Counted from the stretch's first letter, positions 18,076-27,492 are shown. The stretch: DNA of 64,000 nucleotides from UBA4582 sp964228885 (GCA_964228885.1 CAXRCG010000203.1:15030-79029); one strand, 5' to 3'. Numbers and translations are program-made. Notes: generated by a model not told the origin, from the letters alone.

Positions 18076-18564
18076 CTAAGATGCCTGCGCCAGGCGCATC
18101 TTACCTCGGAGATCTTTTTCAAACTGGTGGGGATAATCATTCGGGCCAAGTCCCTTCAATCGCTCGAAACCAAGCGTCTCAAAGTAGGACACGGAAACCC
18201 CTTCAGCTTTCATCAACACCGTCTCGAGTTGATTCTCCGCAGCCCAACTAAACCCCAGCTGAATCAGCTGCTTGCCTATACCGTGACCACGAATGATAGG
18301 CAACACGAACAACCCATGCAGTAAGCCTTTCGCTGGTGCGAAACAAAGATCCATCACTGACACGCCCAGAATGTCGTTACCGCGTACACACACGAACAAG
18401 TCAAAGTGATCAAAATCCACTAGGTCATATTGCATGACTGGTACTGCCCGACGTTTAAGCCGATTTGGCAAAGGCCAATTCATCACTGCCAGTTTTATGA
18501 GTCTGTTTATCGCGTCAAGGTCTGATGCTCGCGCTCGTCGGTAATCTGCTGACAATTTATACAT
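18076..18564 (-). CDS. GNAT family N-acetyltransferase
   Basis: A 162-residue acetyl-CoA-dependent acetyltransferase. The acetyl-CoA pyrophosphate loop is IRGHGIGKQLIQLG at about residues 90-103, preceded by the strand GLLHGLFVLP. A C-terminal FETLGFE motif, common in GNAT proteins, is at about 128-134. The substrate cannot be inferred. It appears monocistronic. The ATG has no clear ribosome binding site, so the exact start is a little uncertain. Confidence 0.88.
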   Translation of the reverse strand: MYKLSADYRRARASDLDAINRLIKLAVMNWPLPNRLKRRAVPVMQYDLVDFDHFDLFVCVRGNDILGVSVMDLCFAPAKGLLHGLFVLPIIRGHGIGKQLIQLGFSWAAENQLETVLMKAEGVSVSYFETLGFERLKGLGPNDYPHQFEKDLRGKMRLAQAS

Positions 18565-18976
18565 ACGGATCTTACGCTAGGAATGCGACCTTGGATTCAA
18601 AAACACGCGGGCGTGCGAGAAAGAATAATATCGCTGGTTGTCCAATCCGCTCCGCGGTGCCAGAACAATGATCACAGCACTTAAGTTCAAGTCCGGGTTA
18701 TGCGCTTATTTTCTCCTCACAAAACGCGCCTAGCCCTCTGTGCATAAGAGACAAGCCACTGCAGGTTGCACAGGTGAGCATTCGTCATATCGGCCTGACA
18801 TCGACTTTCTTTGGCGAAGCGCATTGAGAAGTAAAGGCAGGAAAGATGGCTATGACCAACTGCTCGCTGGATTAATCCTGCAGGGGCTGATGCTGCGGCG
18901 TCGAAAAATTTTACAACATTCAGTCGAGGTGTCGGAGAAATTTACCAAACCATTGATTCTTCTATCATTTTTGACT
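18565..18976. other. Intergenic region upstream of PEP-CTERM lectin gene
   Basis: Mostly featureless. A plus-strand open frame through here starts at GTG 18740 without a ribosome binding site and has no family features, so I do not call it. The region ends with the sigma-54 type promoter listed next, and may hold activator sites for it. Confidence 0.5.
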
Positions 18977-18992
18977 TGGTACGAATATTGCT
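18977..18992 (+). promoter_or_regulatory. Sigma-54 (RpoN) type promoter of PEP-CTERM gene
   Basis: TGGTACGAATATTGCT matches the RpoN consensus TGGCAC-N5-TTGCW with the invariant GG and GC ten bases apart. It lies 36 bp upstream of the PEP-CTERM start codon. Many PEP-CTERM genes are known to be driven by sigma-54 with the PrsK/PrsR system, and a second example is in this window. Confidence 0.7.
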
Positions 18993-19028
18993 CCTCCTAT
19001 TATTCACACTTTATGGGTTAGTTTTTCG

Positions 19029-19583
19029 ATGAGTAATATAAAAAAAGCGATTGTATTTTTGGCCGGGATTTCGATGTACGCGTCGGCACATGCCGTTCCT
19101 GTTTTCTATTCCGGCACAGGTAATTATTACGAATACGTATCAGACAGCGTGCTCAGCACTGATGCTCAGGCAGCTGCCGCCGCCAACAGTTATTTGGGGG
19201 CGACAGGTTACCTAGCAACGATATTGGATGCCGGCGAGAATACTTTCATCACCAATTTGATCAGCGGCCCCGCATGGATCGGGTTGAGCGACGCTGCGAT
19301 TGAAGGTGAATGGCGATGGGTTGATGGACCGGAAGCCGGCGACTTGGCTGTGTACACCAACTGGGCTGCAGGGGAGCCGAACGACTATGTACGCGGGGAA
19401 GACTATACGCAAATCAGAACGAATGGTACGTGGAATGATCACGGTCTACCAAACTTCCCCACTTATCGCCATGGCTACGTCGTGGAATATTCTCCAGTCC
19501 CCGCTCCTACAACACTTGCCCTGCTCGGTATAGGCTTAGCTGGTTTTGGTTTCATCCGCCGCAAACACCTCCCGCAAGATTAA
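19029..19583 (+). CDS. PEP-CTERM protein with C-type lectin-like domain
   Basis: A 184-residue exported protein. It has a signal peptide (about residues 1-22, ending ASAHA). A C-type lectin-like domain lies in the middle, with the hallmarks WIGLSD, GEWRWVDG and YTNWAAGEPND. At the end is a PEP-CTERM sorting signal: VPAPTTLALLGIGLAGFG then a basic RRK tail. PEP-CTERM proteins are processed by exosortase and are associated with exopolysaccharide and floc formation; the lectin fold suggests carbohydrate or surface binding. The exosortase genes themselves are not in the window. A sigma-54 promoter precedes it and a hairpin follows. Confidence 0.9.
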   Translation: MSNIKKAIVFLAGISMYASAHAVPVFYSGTGNYYEYVSDSVLSTDAQAAAAANSYLGATGYLATILDAGENTFITNLISGPAWIGLSDAAIEGEWRWVDGPEAGDLAVYTNWAAGEPNDYVRGEDYTQIRTNGTWNDHGLPNFPTYRHGYVVEYSPVPAPTTLALLGIGLAGFGFIRRKHLPQD

Positions 19584-19638
19584 GTCTTCGCGTCGAGCGC
19601 TGTTTTGTTTCATCAGCGACCGAAATTGGGGTCAAGTA

Positions 19639-19662
19639 CAGCGGCCCCTTCACGGGTCGCTG
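19639..19662 (+). terminator. Hairpin downstream of PEP-CTERM gene
   Basis: CAGCGGCCC and GGGTCGCTG pair over 9 bp (one G-U) around a 6-nt loop, 55 bp after the stop. No U-tract follows, so it may be a weak or Rho-assisted terminator. Confidence 0.4.
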
Positions 19663-19739
19663 CACTCCACGCTATTATTGATCGATGTTAGGCATGCGAA
19701 AACACTCAGACGGCGCTGCCCTCTAACGCAAGACCACGG

Positions 19740-20141
19740 CTAGTCATTTTTTAGCCAAACTCGACTCAGTATCATTGCTGCAACCACTGCCCACCAACCC
19801 ACGTTAATCGGATTTGAAAACAAGCTGAACGACGGTTGTCCACTGGCGCCGTAGGCCTCAATAAACTGCAGAGCATTAGGATTTTCCGTGCCAACCATCT
19901 GCAGAGATAGCGCCGTAGATTCAAGGTTGAACATCAAATTACCGCCAACCGTTAACCCATTAAATATGATGCCGACGGCAAAAAGGGTAACGAGTATTTT
20001 TGCGACTAAGCTGCCTCCCTCTGCGGCAGTCTGGTTTGCCGCCCTGAAAGCTACCCAGACCATAAAAAACACTGCCGCTGTATATATGGCATTACTAATC
20101 AAAAAACCCGTCAAAACTGACCAAACTTCGAATTCACTCAT
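19740..20141 (-). CDS. Hypothetical four-helix membrane protein
   Basis: A 133-residue protein with hydrophobic segments at about residues 8-30, 45-68 and 112-128 and a further weaker one. I do not recognise the family. The start at ATG 20141 has AGGAG eight bases upstream; a GTG three codons earlier is also in frame. It is convergent with the PEP-CTERM gene and appears monocistronic. It has no catalytic motifs that I can see. Confidence 0.75.
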   Translation of the reverse strand: MSEFEVWSVLTGFLISNAIYTAAVFFMVWVAFRAANQTAAEGGSLVAKILVTLFAVGIIFNGLTVGGNLMFNLESTALSLQMVGTENPNALQFIEAYGASGQPSFSLFSNPINVGWWAVVAAMILSRVWLKND

Positions 20142-20474
20142 TTTGCTCACTCCTAATTGATGTCAGCTCAGACTAAAATAGCGCTACAAAGGCGGTCAAT
20201 AATAGTTCGATATTCGTATAAAACTGCCACAACATCCCCTCACAGAGATGTCGCCAGACTAATTACTGAGTTAGCGTGCACTTGTCTGTGTCGACTCGGT
20301 GATTTGTTTGAACGGGCATCGCTCTACACCGAGTGAACCTATGGCGCCTTTCTGGCCGGTCTATGCGTGCGCTTACCCACGAGACTAATCGAGACCCGAT
20401 TCGAAAATTTCTGCATGGTGTGTCAACATAACCACCCCCCGCTTCGTTGTTCGATTAAAACTCTACCCAGGGTC
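20142..20474. other. Intergenic region, nothing identified
   Basis: A 333-base interval between two minus-strand genes. It should contain the promoter of the hypothetical membrane protein. I see no gene, repeat or clear operator. Confidence 0.5.
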
Positions 20475-21905
20475 TTATCTCAACAATCCGGCAAGCAACT
20501 TTGGCGCCTTAGCAAAGCCTATAACGGCGGCAGGACGGAGGGCTGACTCGAGCGGATATGGTAATGTATGAATACCCCCGTGAACTCGAACCCTTCCCGG
20601 AACAGGTATCTCAGCACTCAACCAATCCTGGACGGCAAGTAATGCGTTTAAACATTTAGACTGCTCTGGGCTGAAAGTCTGAACCTGCATCGCCGCCGCA
20701 CCGCCAAACGCCGCATCAAACACAGGGTGGTCCAGCGAGCGTGTTTTTGTGATCGCCGCGGTATTCGCGGACACGCGCAGGGGATCAACATTGTCAGTAT
20801 GAATCTGTCCGTGCGCGGCCCAAGCCTCCGCCGCGATGACTTTGCACAAATATTGCGCAGCTTGGTAACTCGCACCTTGAATACTCACAACGCTACGAAT
20901 TGTCGAACGGTCACCGAATTGTGCAGCACCACCAAATTTACCTAGCACACCGAAAGTATCGAGCAGACTCTCCCATTTAGGTCGCAGTGCTAACCGCTGT
21001 TCTAGTAAGACTTTATCACTGGCCTGCAGCTCTGATGGCGTCGTGGGTGACACTAACATCGTGACGCTCGCAATCAGTTCAGAAGGCATGGCATTGATGA
21101 TCGCATTCATCACACCTGTTAATCGTAACTCACGGGCTTGCCCTGGGGCATAGGCATACAAACAAATGTCACATGCCGAGCCCGCAGAGAACTCAATAAT
21201 GGTCGACAGCAACTCTGCCGGTTGAGTTAACAAGTCAACATTTCGGCTTGGATAATGCAGGATGCCAGAAAATTCTGGATTCGCTTTCATCTCCTTAGGC
21301 GGTGCAGCTTGATCTAACCAGAGCACCTCTGCGCCCATTGCCAAAAAGTGACGCGTAGACGCCATCTCGGCCGCAGCACCAACCACCACCACCTTTCGAC
21401 CCCTGAGTGACAACCCATTGTCGTTTTCAAGTCTCTTTGCAATCGCGGCAAGGCTATCCGACGCAGCTGCAGTAATCACATTATCTGTTACCAAAGTCTT
21501 CCCGAGTGCAGCAAAATCTAGCCATAGCTTGTCGCCATATTCGAACGCCGGCGACCATAACGAACTACCTTCGCCTACGACAACTTCACACGGCAGAGCC
21601 GCGACCGGTTGCTGCAAATATTCATGCAGATTCTGTTGCTGATCGACGTCCCACACCAAATTGTCTTCGACGACTTTAGATAACTGCCGAGCAATTGCAT
21701 GACGTTGGGGGCTGCATAATCGTTGCGCTTCGAATTCCGGTAGTCGTGAGACGTAATGCTTGCGAAAACTATCCGTTGATATTAGCCAATCTCTCAACCT
21801 CGGTGTGGGATCAATTTGATCACAGACAAGGGTCAGAGCTTCATGAAAAATACCTGCCGCGCTTTTGTTGTTCTTGAGCACCACGCCACTTTTCACTTTA
21901 CTCAT
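20475..21905 (-). CDS. Unrecognised 476-residue protein with Rossmann-like segment
   Basis: A long, clearly coding frame I cannot assign. A segment at about residues 168-200 (LRGRKVVVVGAAAEMASTRH, then FLAMGAEVLWLD) looks like a nucleotide-binding Rossmann beta-alpha-beta unit, although the glycine pattern GAAAEM is not a standard GxGxxG. The N-terminal 130 residues and the C-terminal 150 residues have no motif I recognise. There are no transmembrane segments and no signal peptide. The start ATG lies in a stretch with three ATGAGT repeats and no evident ribosome binding site. It could be a divergent dehydrogenase or reductase-like protein; confidence is high that it is a gene and low on function. 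Confidence 0.7.
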   Translation of the reverse strand: MSKVKSGVVLKNNKSAAGIFHEALTLVCDQIDPTPRLRDWLISTDSFRKHYVSRLPEFEAQRLCSPQRHAIARQLSKVVEDNLVWDVDQQQNLHEYLQQPVAALPCEVVVGEGSSLWSPAFEYGDKLWLDFAALGKTLVTDNVITAAASDSLAAIAKRLENDNGLSLRGRKVVVVGAAAEMASTRHFLAMGAEVLWLDQAAPPKEMKANPEFSGILHYPSRNVDLLTQPAELLSTIIEFSAGSACDICLYAYAPGQARELRLTGVMNAIINAMPSELIASVTMLVSPTTPSELQASDKVLLEQRLALRPKWESLLDTFGVLGKFGGAAQFGDRSTIRSVVSIQGASYQAAQYLCKVIAAEAWAAHGQIHTDNVDPLRVSANTAAITKTRSLDHPVFDAAFGGAAAMQVQTFSPEQSKCLNALLAVQDWLSAEIPVPGRVRVHGGIHTLPYPLESALRPAAVIGFAKAPKLLAGLLR

Positions 21906-22476
21906 TCGGCTTTACTCATAAGGGTTGACTCATAGGGCTTTGCTCACCGTGTTGATATTGTTTTAGTTTGATACCGATCGTGACCGAAACACAAGTAGCA
22001 CGCTAGACATAAATTGTTGCAGTCTGATTTAAACGCCAGCATAGCAAGGATCGTAACAAGCCTAGCCCGAATCAACGCAAGATGAGGACACCAATAAATA
22101 GGCTATTGGAAGATGAACACCTATTATCGCCAGCGGCAACGACGGACTCGCCCCTTCTTTGTTCAATAATTTTTTTGATTTCGCAAAGCCACCTTATAAA
22201 CTTTAGCGCCTACCCTCAGATGAAACATTGGGGCTGCGTAATCATGTCGCGTCCGTGTTATTAAAGATGGGTACGTGACCTCTCGCCTTGGCATGGTCGT
22301 TTCGTACAAGGGTCTGATGTTGAAGTCATTCGTTAATCGCAGCAGGCCCGCACTTAGGCAACTCTAGGTCGCGATTTGAATCGACTGCTAGACACTCGAC
22401 CAAGTCAGTTGCTAAGAATGTTTATTCTGCTTGGCAATCGCGGGCTGCCGCTGGTCGATTCTGTTTATTTCATCGT
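21906..22476. other. Long intergenic region, nothing identified
   Basis: 570 bases between the unrecognised gene and the 3' end of the P450 gene. Short plus-strand frames exist but have no binding sites and no family resemblance. I see no RNA gene or repeat. Confidence 0.5.
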
Positions 22477-23745
22477 TCAAAGTGCGTGCAGCCTTACTGG
22501 CAGCTCTATAATCCCTCGTACGAAATTTGAGCGTCCCCTAGTCGGCGCGGCGACAACTTCGACGCGACTGAATCGTTTCATGATTTCTTCCCATACAATG
22601 CGTAGTTGCATTTCAGCGAGACGATTACCCATGCATCGGTGTATGCCGAACCCAAATGAAAGATGGTGTCGAGCAGAAGGTCGGTCAATAATAAATTCAT
22701 CTGCACGATCAATCATGCTTTCATCCCGATTTCCAGAGACATACCACATGACAACTTTGTCACCTTTACGAATGTGTTTACCGCCTAGTTCTGTGTCTCT
22801 TTTAGCGAGTCGGCGCATGTGCAAAAGTGGCGTTTGCCAACGAACGATTTCCGAAACCATATTAGGTATCAAAGCGGGATTATCTCGCAATTTTTGATAC
22901 TCATCGGGGTGCTCATTGAGGGCGAGTATGCCGCCCGAAATCGAGTTTCGCGTTGTATCGTTACCACCGACAATCAGCAGCATAAGGTTGCCGAGAAAGA
23001 CTTCTGGTGTGTCCACCATATCCTTTGTGTCATCGTTATTAATCAACATAGAAATCAGATCGAATTTTGGTGGCTTGTCTTTTCGCTCATGCCATAGTGC
23101 AGTGAACTTCTGCAGGCACTCTCCAAGACTGCGACTTCGTTCCTCCTCACTAACACCATCGTTGCCGGTCAATTCCGGTGTCGCGATCGCCAGATCCGAC
23201 CAATAGGTGAGCAAATGACGCTCTTCAAATGGAAAGTCAAAAATCGTTGCGAGCATTTGGGTCGTCAACTCCACAGAAACTTTCTCGACCCAGTTAAAAG
23301 TTTCGCCTACTGGCAGCCCGTCAAGAATAGAGGCGGCACGCATGCGAATGATCGGTTCTAGTTCGGCGAGATTACTTGGTGCTACGACGTTTTGCACAGC
23401 TTTGCGCTGAACACCATGAATGGGTGGGTCAGACTGGATAAAATTGGTAAGAGGAATATCTTCCGAGTGATCACCAATCAGGATCGAAGGCTCCGAGGAG
23501 AAAATTTCATGATGGCTATCAACGTACTGAATGTCGGCAAACTTGGTAATTGACCAAAAAGGCCCGAATGGACTATCTGCCAAATAATGTACCGGATCTT
23601 CCTCGCGTAATCGGCGAAAGAAAGCATCGTGGAGATTGTGCTCGTATAGCGTGCTGTCAGACACATCTATTTCCGCTAGTGGGATATCATTTGGATTGGC
23701 GCGTGCTTGTTCTGACATTTCACTGACTAAATTTTCGACGCTCAT
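22477..23745 (-). CDS. CYP153: Cytochrome P450, CYP153-like alkane/fatty acid terminal hydroxylase
   Basis: A 422-residue soluble bacterial P450. The I-helix GGNDTTRN, the K-helix ExxR (EIVR) and the haem loop FGFGIHRCMGN with Cys371 are all intact. Long segments (LIVGGNDTTRN, KGDKVVMWYVSGNRDE, FGIHRCMGNRLAEMQLR) match what I know of the CYP153 family, which hydroxylates the terminal carbon of medium-chain alkanes, limonene-like terpenes or fatty acids. The ATG has AAGAGGAG upstream. CYP153 normally needs ferredoxin and ferredoxin reductase; neither is next to it here. The Rieske gene directly upstream (26 bp) is on the same strand and likely in the same operon. Confidence 0.93.
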   Translation of the reverse strand: MSVENLVSEMSEQARANPNDIPLAEIDVSDSTLYEHNLHDAFFRRLREEDPVHYLADSPFGPFWSITKFADIQYVDSHHEIFSSEPSILIGDHSEDIPLTNFIQSDPPIHGVQRKAVQNVVAPSNLAELEPIIRMRAASILDGLPVGETFNWVEKVSVELTTQMLATIFDFPFEERHLLTYWSDLAIATPELTGNDGVSEEERSRSLGECLQKFTALWHERKDKPPKFDLISMLINNDDTKDMVDTPEVFLGNLMLLIVGGNDTTRNSISGGILALNEHPDEYQKLRDNPALIPNMVSEIVRWQTPLLHMRRLAKRDTELGGKHIRKGDKVVMWYVSGNRDESMIDRADEFIIDRPSARHHLSFGFGIHRCMGNRLAEMQLRIVWEEIMKRFSRVEVVAAPTRGRSNFVRGIIELPVRLHAL

Positions 23746-23771
23746 TTTTTTCTCCTCTTAAGATCAAACAC

Positions 23772-24956
23772 TTAATCAGAATCATTTGCCGTCGCAAGTG
23801 GTATGAGTTGATCACTTCCAATTGCTGTTGCGATGTTCTGGTGGTAGTAGATTAACGCTGGTTCATTTCGACCAAAAATAAGATGAGGTAGCGCCCCACT
23901 CATTAAGTTGCGGTGGATCGCGATGCTTTGTGGGAAATCCTCTTCGGTGGTTACCTGCCACACCAAATCAACATTCAGTTTCGCTTTACGCTCTGCCTCA
24001 CCATCCATGGGATTTGGCCAGAAAACGTTAAGCTCAATGCGACAACGATTGGCGCCATCAACGGGGTAAACTGTCCAAAACTGAATATGATCTACCTGAT
24101 GCGTGAGGAGCACATTCGGCGCTAGCAAATATTCTGTCGTGCAGTAAGGTAGAACGACCCCTTGATCAGACCGAGTTTTTTCGAACTCCTTATCGATGGT
24201 TTTTCTTGCTGAAACTAGGTGCACAACTTTACCCAATTGATCTACCAACGTTGAGTTAGAGTAATAGAAAGGACTAATGGTCTCCTTGTGCAACGAAGAT
24301 ATATGGTAGGTTTCAGCAAAACCATCAAGAAAAAACTTGTAGTTGCATGGCAGTTCAGTGCTTCGGCTGTCAATATATTTGGTTTCAGAGATCTTGTAAT
24401 TTTCCATGTCGGGCAGTGATGCACCCATTATTGCTTGTACTTTCGATTCAATATCGTCGCCTTCGAGTAAGACAAAAATCAAGCCGGCGATCTCGTAGCA
24501 AGGAAGCTCGGCCAAACGGTCAAAGCAATCATCCGCAGCAGCGAACCCGTCATGGCTGTTGGGGCGGGCGATTATTTCGCCATCTAAGCCCCAGTTCCAC
24601 GCATGAAAGGGGCATGAGAAAGACCTCTTGTGGCCTTTCCCTTCTACAATTCTAGCTCCGCGATGCCGACACGCGTTAATATAAGCCCGTGCATTATCTT
24701 CTCGATCTCTAACGAGCAACAAACTGGTGTCCATAGCCTCGTGTGTGAGGTAATCACCTTGACTAGGAATGTGAGGGGTCAGCGCGACTAGCAGCGGTCG
24801 CTGTCTAAACAACATCTTTATTTCTAAGGCGTTTTGCGCCTCGCTAGTGTAGTGAGACGCAGGCACTTTTAAGCTATATGGTGACAAATCCGTCGTGCCA
24901 TCGTTTAGATGTCGACGCAGGCGTTCGAGCTTCCGGCTCTGCTCATCCCTATTCAC
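23772..24956 (-). CDS. Rieske non-haem iron oxygenase, alpha subunit type (P450-linked)
   Basis: The Rieske 2Fe-2S motif is complete: CRHRG then, 17 residues on, CPFHAW. The catalytic domain has the mononuclear iron histidines in ETYHISSLH. These enzymes mono- or dioxygenate aromatic or other hydrophobic rings, or O-/N-demethylate. I prefer the GTG at 24956, with CAGGAG eight bases upstream (394 residues); the open frame continues 25 codons further to another GTG at 25031 without such a site. It lies 26 bp upstream of the P450 gene on the same strand. No beta subunit or reductase gene adjoins it. Confidence 0.9.
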   Translation of the reverse strand: MNRDEQSRKLERLRRHLNDGTTDLSPYSLKVPASHYTSEAQNALEIKMLFRQRPLLVALTPHIPSQGDYLTHEAMDTSLLLVRDREDNARAYINACRHRGARIVEGKGHKRSFSCPFHAWNWGLDGEIIARPNSHDGFAAADDCFDRLAELPCYEIAGLIFVLLEGDDIESKVQAIMGASLPDMENYKISETKYIDSRSTELPCNYKFFLDGFAETYHISSLHKETISPFYYSNSTLVDQLGKVVHLVSARKTIDKEFEKTRSDQGVVLPYCTTEYLLAPNVLLTHQVDHIQFWTVYPVDGANRCRIELNVFWPNPMDGEAERKAKLNVDLVWQVTTEEDFPQSIAIHRNLMSGALPHLIFGRNEPALIYYHQNIATAIGSDQLIPLATANDSD

Positions 24957-25149
24957 TTCATAAGCTCCTGTTACGATGCTGGCATTAGAGTTTAACAATA
25001 ACGCTCGGAGAAGGTAGTACGAATTATCCACGTTGACCTATCAACCGCGAAGTATCTTTTTAGCGGGGCACTCCCATTAACGATCGCGTTTGGTGCCGAA
25101 CGGGCTTAGGGTTTATCATCCCTCCATCATCAATACTATGGAGAGTTAA

Positions 25150-26025
25150 GTGACAAATTTTGGTTTGGTTATGTTTCCCGCCGACTATGCAATCGCCCCG
25201 TCTGAATTGGCCGCGGCAGCGGAGCACAACGGCTTCGAGTCATTGTTTTTCCCAGAACATACGCACATTCCTGCCAGCCGATTGTCTCCTTGGCCAGGCG
25301 GTGCTGAATTACCCAAGGAATACTGGCATACCCATGACCCTTTTGTGAGTCTGGCGGCTGCCGCTGCCGTTACCACGAATCTGAAAGTCGGCACGGGTAT
25401 CGCTCTGGTCACCGAGAGAGACCCGATTCTTATGGCCAAACAGGTCGCAACGCTTGACCACATCAGTAATGGTCGATTGATTCTTGGCATTGGTGCCGGG
25501 TGGAATGCTGAAGAGATGGAGAATCACGGCACGCCGTTTGCCAGCCGTTGGAAAGTGCTACGGGAGCGTATTCTCGCCATGAAGGCGATCTGGACAGAGG
25601 AAGCAGCTGAATTTCATGGCGACTTTGTTGATTTTGACCCGCTGTGGTCCTACCCAAAGCCAAAACAGGCGGGCGGGCCGCCAATCCTGATGGGTGCTGC
25701 GTCGCAATACATGCATAAGCGGATTGCTGAGTACTGCGACGGCTGGTTTCCAATCTATCAGGACCAAGCACGAGCTGCCGCCGCTGGGGCTACCGATTAT
25801 TCGGAAAGCATGCGTCTCACCCGCGAAGCATGGGACACTGCAGGGCGCTCAGGCAGCCCGAATTTCACCATTTTCGGTGTCGGACACGACCCGGCAGCTG
25901 TTGAACGCTGCCTAGCGCATGGCTTTGATCGCATTGTTTTTGCGTTGCCGCCAGCTGGGGCTGATGAAGTGTTACCGATGATAGAGCGCTATGCGGCTTT
26001 AAAAAAACAATTTGAGACCGCTTGA
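25150..26025 (+). CDS. LLM class flavin-dependent oxidoreductase (F420-type)
   Basis: A 291-residue TIM-barrel protein of the bacterial luciferase-like family. Visible features are FPADYAI near the start, the segment LFFPEHTHIP, TGIALVTERDP, and LILGIGAGWNAEEMENHG, typical of the LLM proteins annotated as F420-dependent oxidoreductases. Whether it uses FMN or F420 cannot be told; Gammaproteobacteria usually lack F420, so FMN is more likely. It starts at GTG with GGAGAG upstream. It is divergent from the Rieske/P450 operon and convergent with the second carotenoid oxygenase. Confidence 0.92.
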   Translation: MTNFGLVMFPADYAIAPSELAAAAEHNGFESLFFPEHTHIPASRLSPWPGGAELPKEYWHTHDPFVSLAAAAAVTTNLKVGTGIALVTERDPILMAKQVATLDHISNGRLILGIGAGWNAEEMENHGTPFASRWKVLRERILAMKAIWTEEAAEFHGDFVDFDPLWSYPKPKQAGGPPILMGAASQYMHKRIAEYCDGWFPIYQDQARAAAAGATDYSESMRLTREAWDTAGRSGSPNFTIFGVGHDPAAVERCLAHGFDRIVFALPPAGADEVLPMIERYAALKKQFETA

Positions 26026-26076
26026 TTGACTCGCGCGCCCTAAAAAGCTTCGCTGCTTACCCGCGAGCCTAAATAG

Positions 26077-27492
26077 TCAAGCTGAGGCTACCCAACCTGA
26101 GTGGAACCCGTAGGGTACTCTGAACGGCATAACAATTCTTGTCACTGGACCTGCATCAACGTTTTTTGCATCCAGAATCACGCACTCGCTTTGGTTATTG
26201 CTCTCGTCGTGAACAAAACTAATCAGGTAGCCATCGTCTTCACTACTCGCGTTGACTCTAGGCGCAAACACAGCTTCGCCACCAAAACGCTGTTTGCCCC
26301 ACTTGTAGACCTCGGTTGTGTCTGATTCGTTATCGAACTTCAGCACACCGTCGAAGGAAAAAGGTCTTATGGGGTTAAACACACCTGCATAGACATAGCG
26401 GGTTGGATGGCAGGCGTAAGTGTCGTTAACCCTTGTAAAGTCGCAGGGGGTCTCACTGAGTGTCCGCTCCAAAACTTCACCGGTCTTAAGGTTGATGCGC
26501 CATTCGTACAATTTCCCCTGATTTTCGGCCAGGTTGTTGCCTTGTGTGGTGCCAGCGCCAGCGATGTCTGCGGTCTTTGAACGTGAAGCCTGCAGAATCA
26601 CTTCGTCTCCTTCATCCCAAGCATTTGCTGTGTGAACAACCACGCCTGTTTTCACATCAAACCAACGTACATCAGCGTCAGTGCCGTATCGTGGCATGAC
26701 GCCAATTCTTGATCCGTGCTCTGGTTCAAAACCCAGCGCTGGCCCGCCAGACATTGCGCGCTCGATATCCAAAGTGATTGGAAAATCCAAAAACAGACTG
26801 TACTTTTCGCTTACCGCAAAATCATGCATGAATACCGGCTTAGGAATAGTAACAGGCGTTGTATGAACCAATTCGCCTTTAGCATCAATAACAGAATAGG
26901 TGACGTAGGGTGCTTGAAAAGCATAGCCGTAAGTCATCATTTCGCCGCTTTTCGCATCTACTTTAGGATGAGCTGTGAACGAGTGTTGCAGCTTGCCTCC
27001 GAAGTCCGTTGGTCCTGTTGTTTCTAATCCTGGCAGCTCGATGACCGTAGGCTCTGATGCTTCATGCAATGCATACAGCGTTTTGTTGTGGAATGTGAAT
27101 GCAGTGTTTGCAAGGTTCTTACCATTAGGAGCGCCCTCCGGAACGCGAGAGGGCGTTGGGTCCAACATGGAATTCATGCCTTTGTAAACCCAGTCACCGC
27201 GTTCTTGCTCCAGCTTGAACCCTTCGTTCTGCACAAATCTATTTCTGTAACGCGCCGTGCCGTTTGAGAAAGCAATCGCGTGAATCATGCCATCGCCGTC
27301 GAATGTATGGTAGGCCTCTTCGCTGAATACGTAGACCGGATTGGGTCCCACTCGGAGGAAGTGGCCGTCGAGATCATGAGGTATCTCGCCAATGACTTCC
27401 ATGTCTGTGGCGTCGCGTTCTTCTGAGATCGGACTGAAGTTACCATCCAAAAAGAAATTGGATGAAGGTGCGCCAGCGGTGACCTGTGCCAT
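26077..27492 (-). CDS. Carotenoid cleavage oxygenase family protein, paralogue 2
   Basis: A 471-residue relative of the gene at 8.9-10.3 kb, with the same four histidine ligands in order: TAHPKVD, MHDFAV, VVHTANAW and GFHSGW. Both would cleave a polyene or stilbene double bond oxidatively. The two differ enough (clearly under half identity by eye) that they probably have different substrates. The ATG has TAGGAG upstream. It is convergent with the LLM gene, and a 360-bp interval precedes it. Co-location with P450, Rieske and LLM genes suggests a terpenoid degradation set (inference). Confidence 0.94.
   Translation of the reverse strand: MAQVTAGAPSSNFFLDGNFSPISEERDATDMEVIGEIPHDLDGHFLRVGPNPVYVFSEEAYHTFDGDGMIHAIAFSNGTARYRNRFVQNEGFKLEQERGDWVYKGMNSMLDPTPSRVPEGAPNGKNLANTAFTFHNKTLYALHEASEPTVIELPGLETTGPTDFGGKLQHSFTAHPKVDAKSGEMMTYGYAFQAPYVTYSVIDAKGELVHTTPVTIPKPVFMHDFAVSEKYSLFLDFPITLDIERAMSGGPALGFEPEHGSRIGVMPRYGTDADVRWFDVKTGVVVHTANAWDEGDEVILQASRSKTADIAGAGTTQGNNLAENQGKLYEWRINLKTGEVLERTLSETPCDFTRVNDTYACHPTRYVYAGVFNPIRPFSFDGVLKFDNESDTTEVYKWGKQRFGGEAVFAPRVNASSEDDGYLISFVHDESNNQSECVILDAKNVDAGPVTRIVMPFRVPYGFHSGWVASA

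Noticed and set aside
18740..19021. 93-codon plus-strand frame starting at GTG
   Set aside because: No ribosome binding site and no recognisable sequence, and it runs through the sigma-54 promoter of the following gene.
22376..22897. Plus-strand open frame of 173 codons over the P450 gene
   Set aside because: It is the opposite strand of a clearly coding P450 gene and has no family features.
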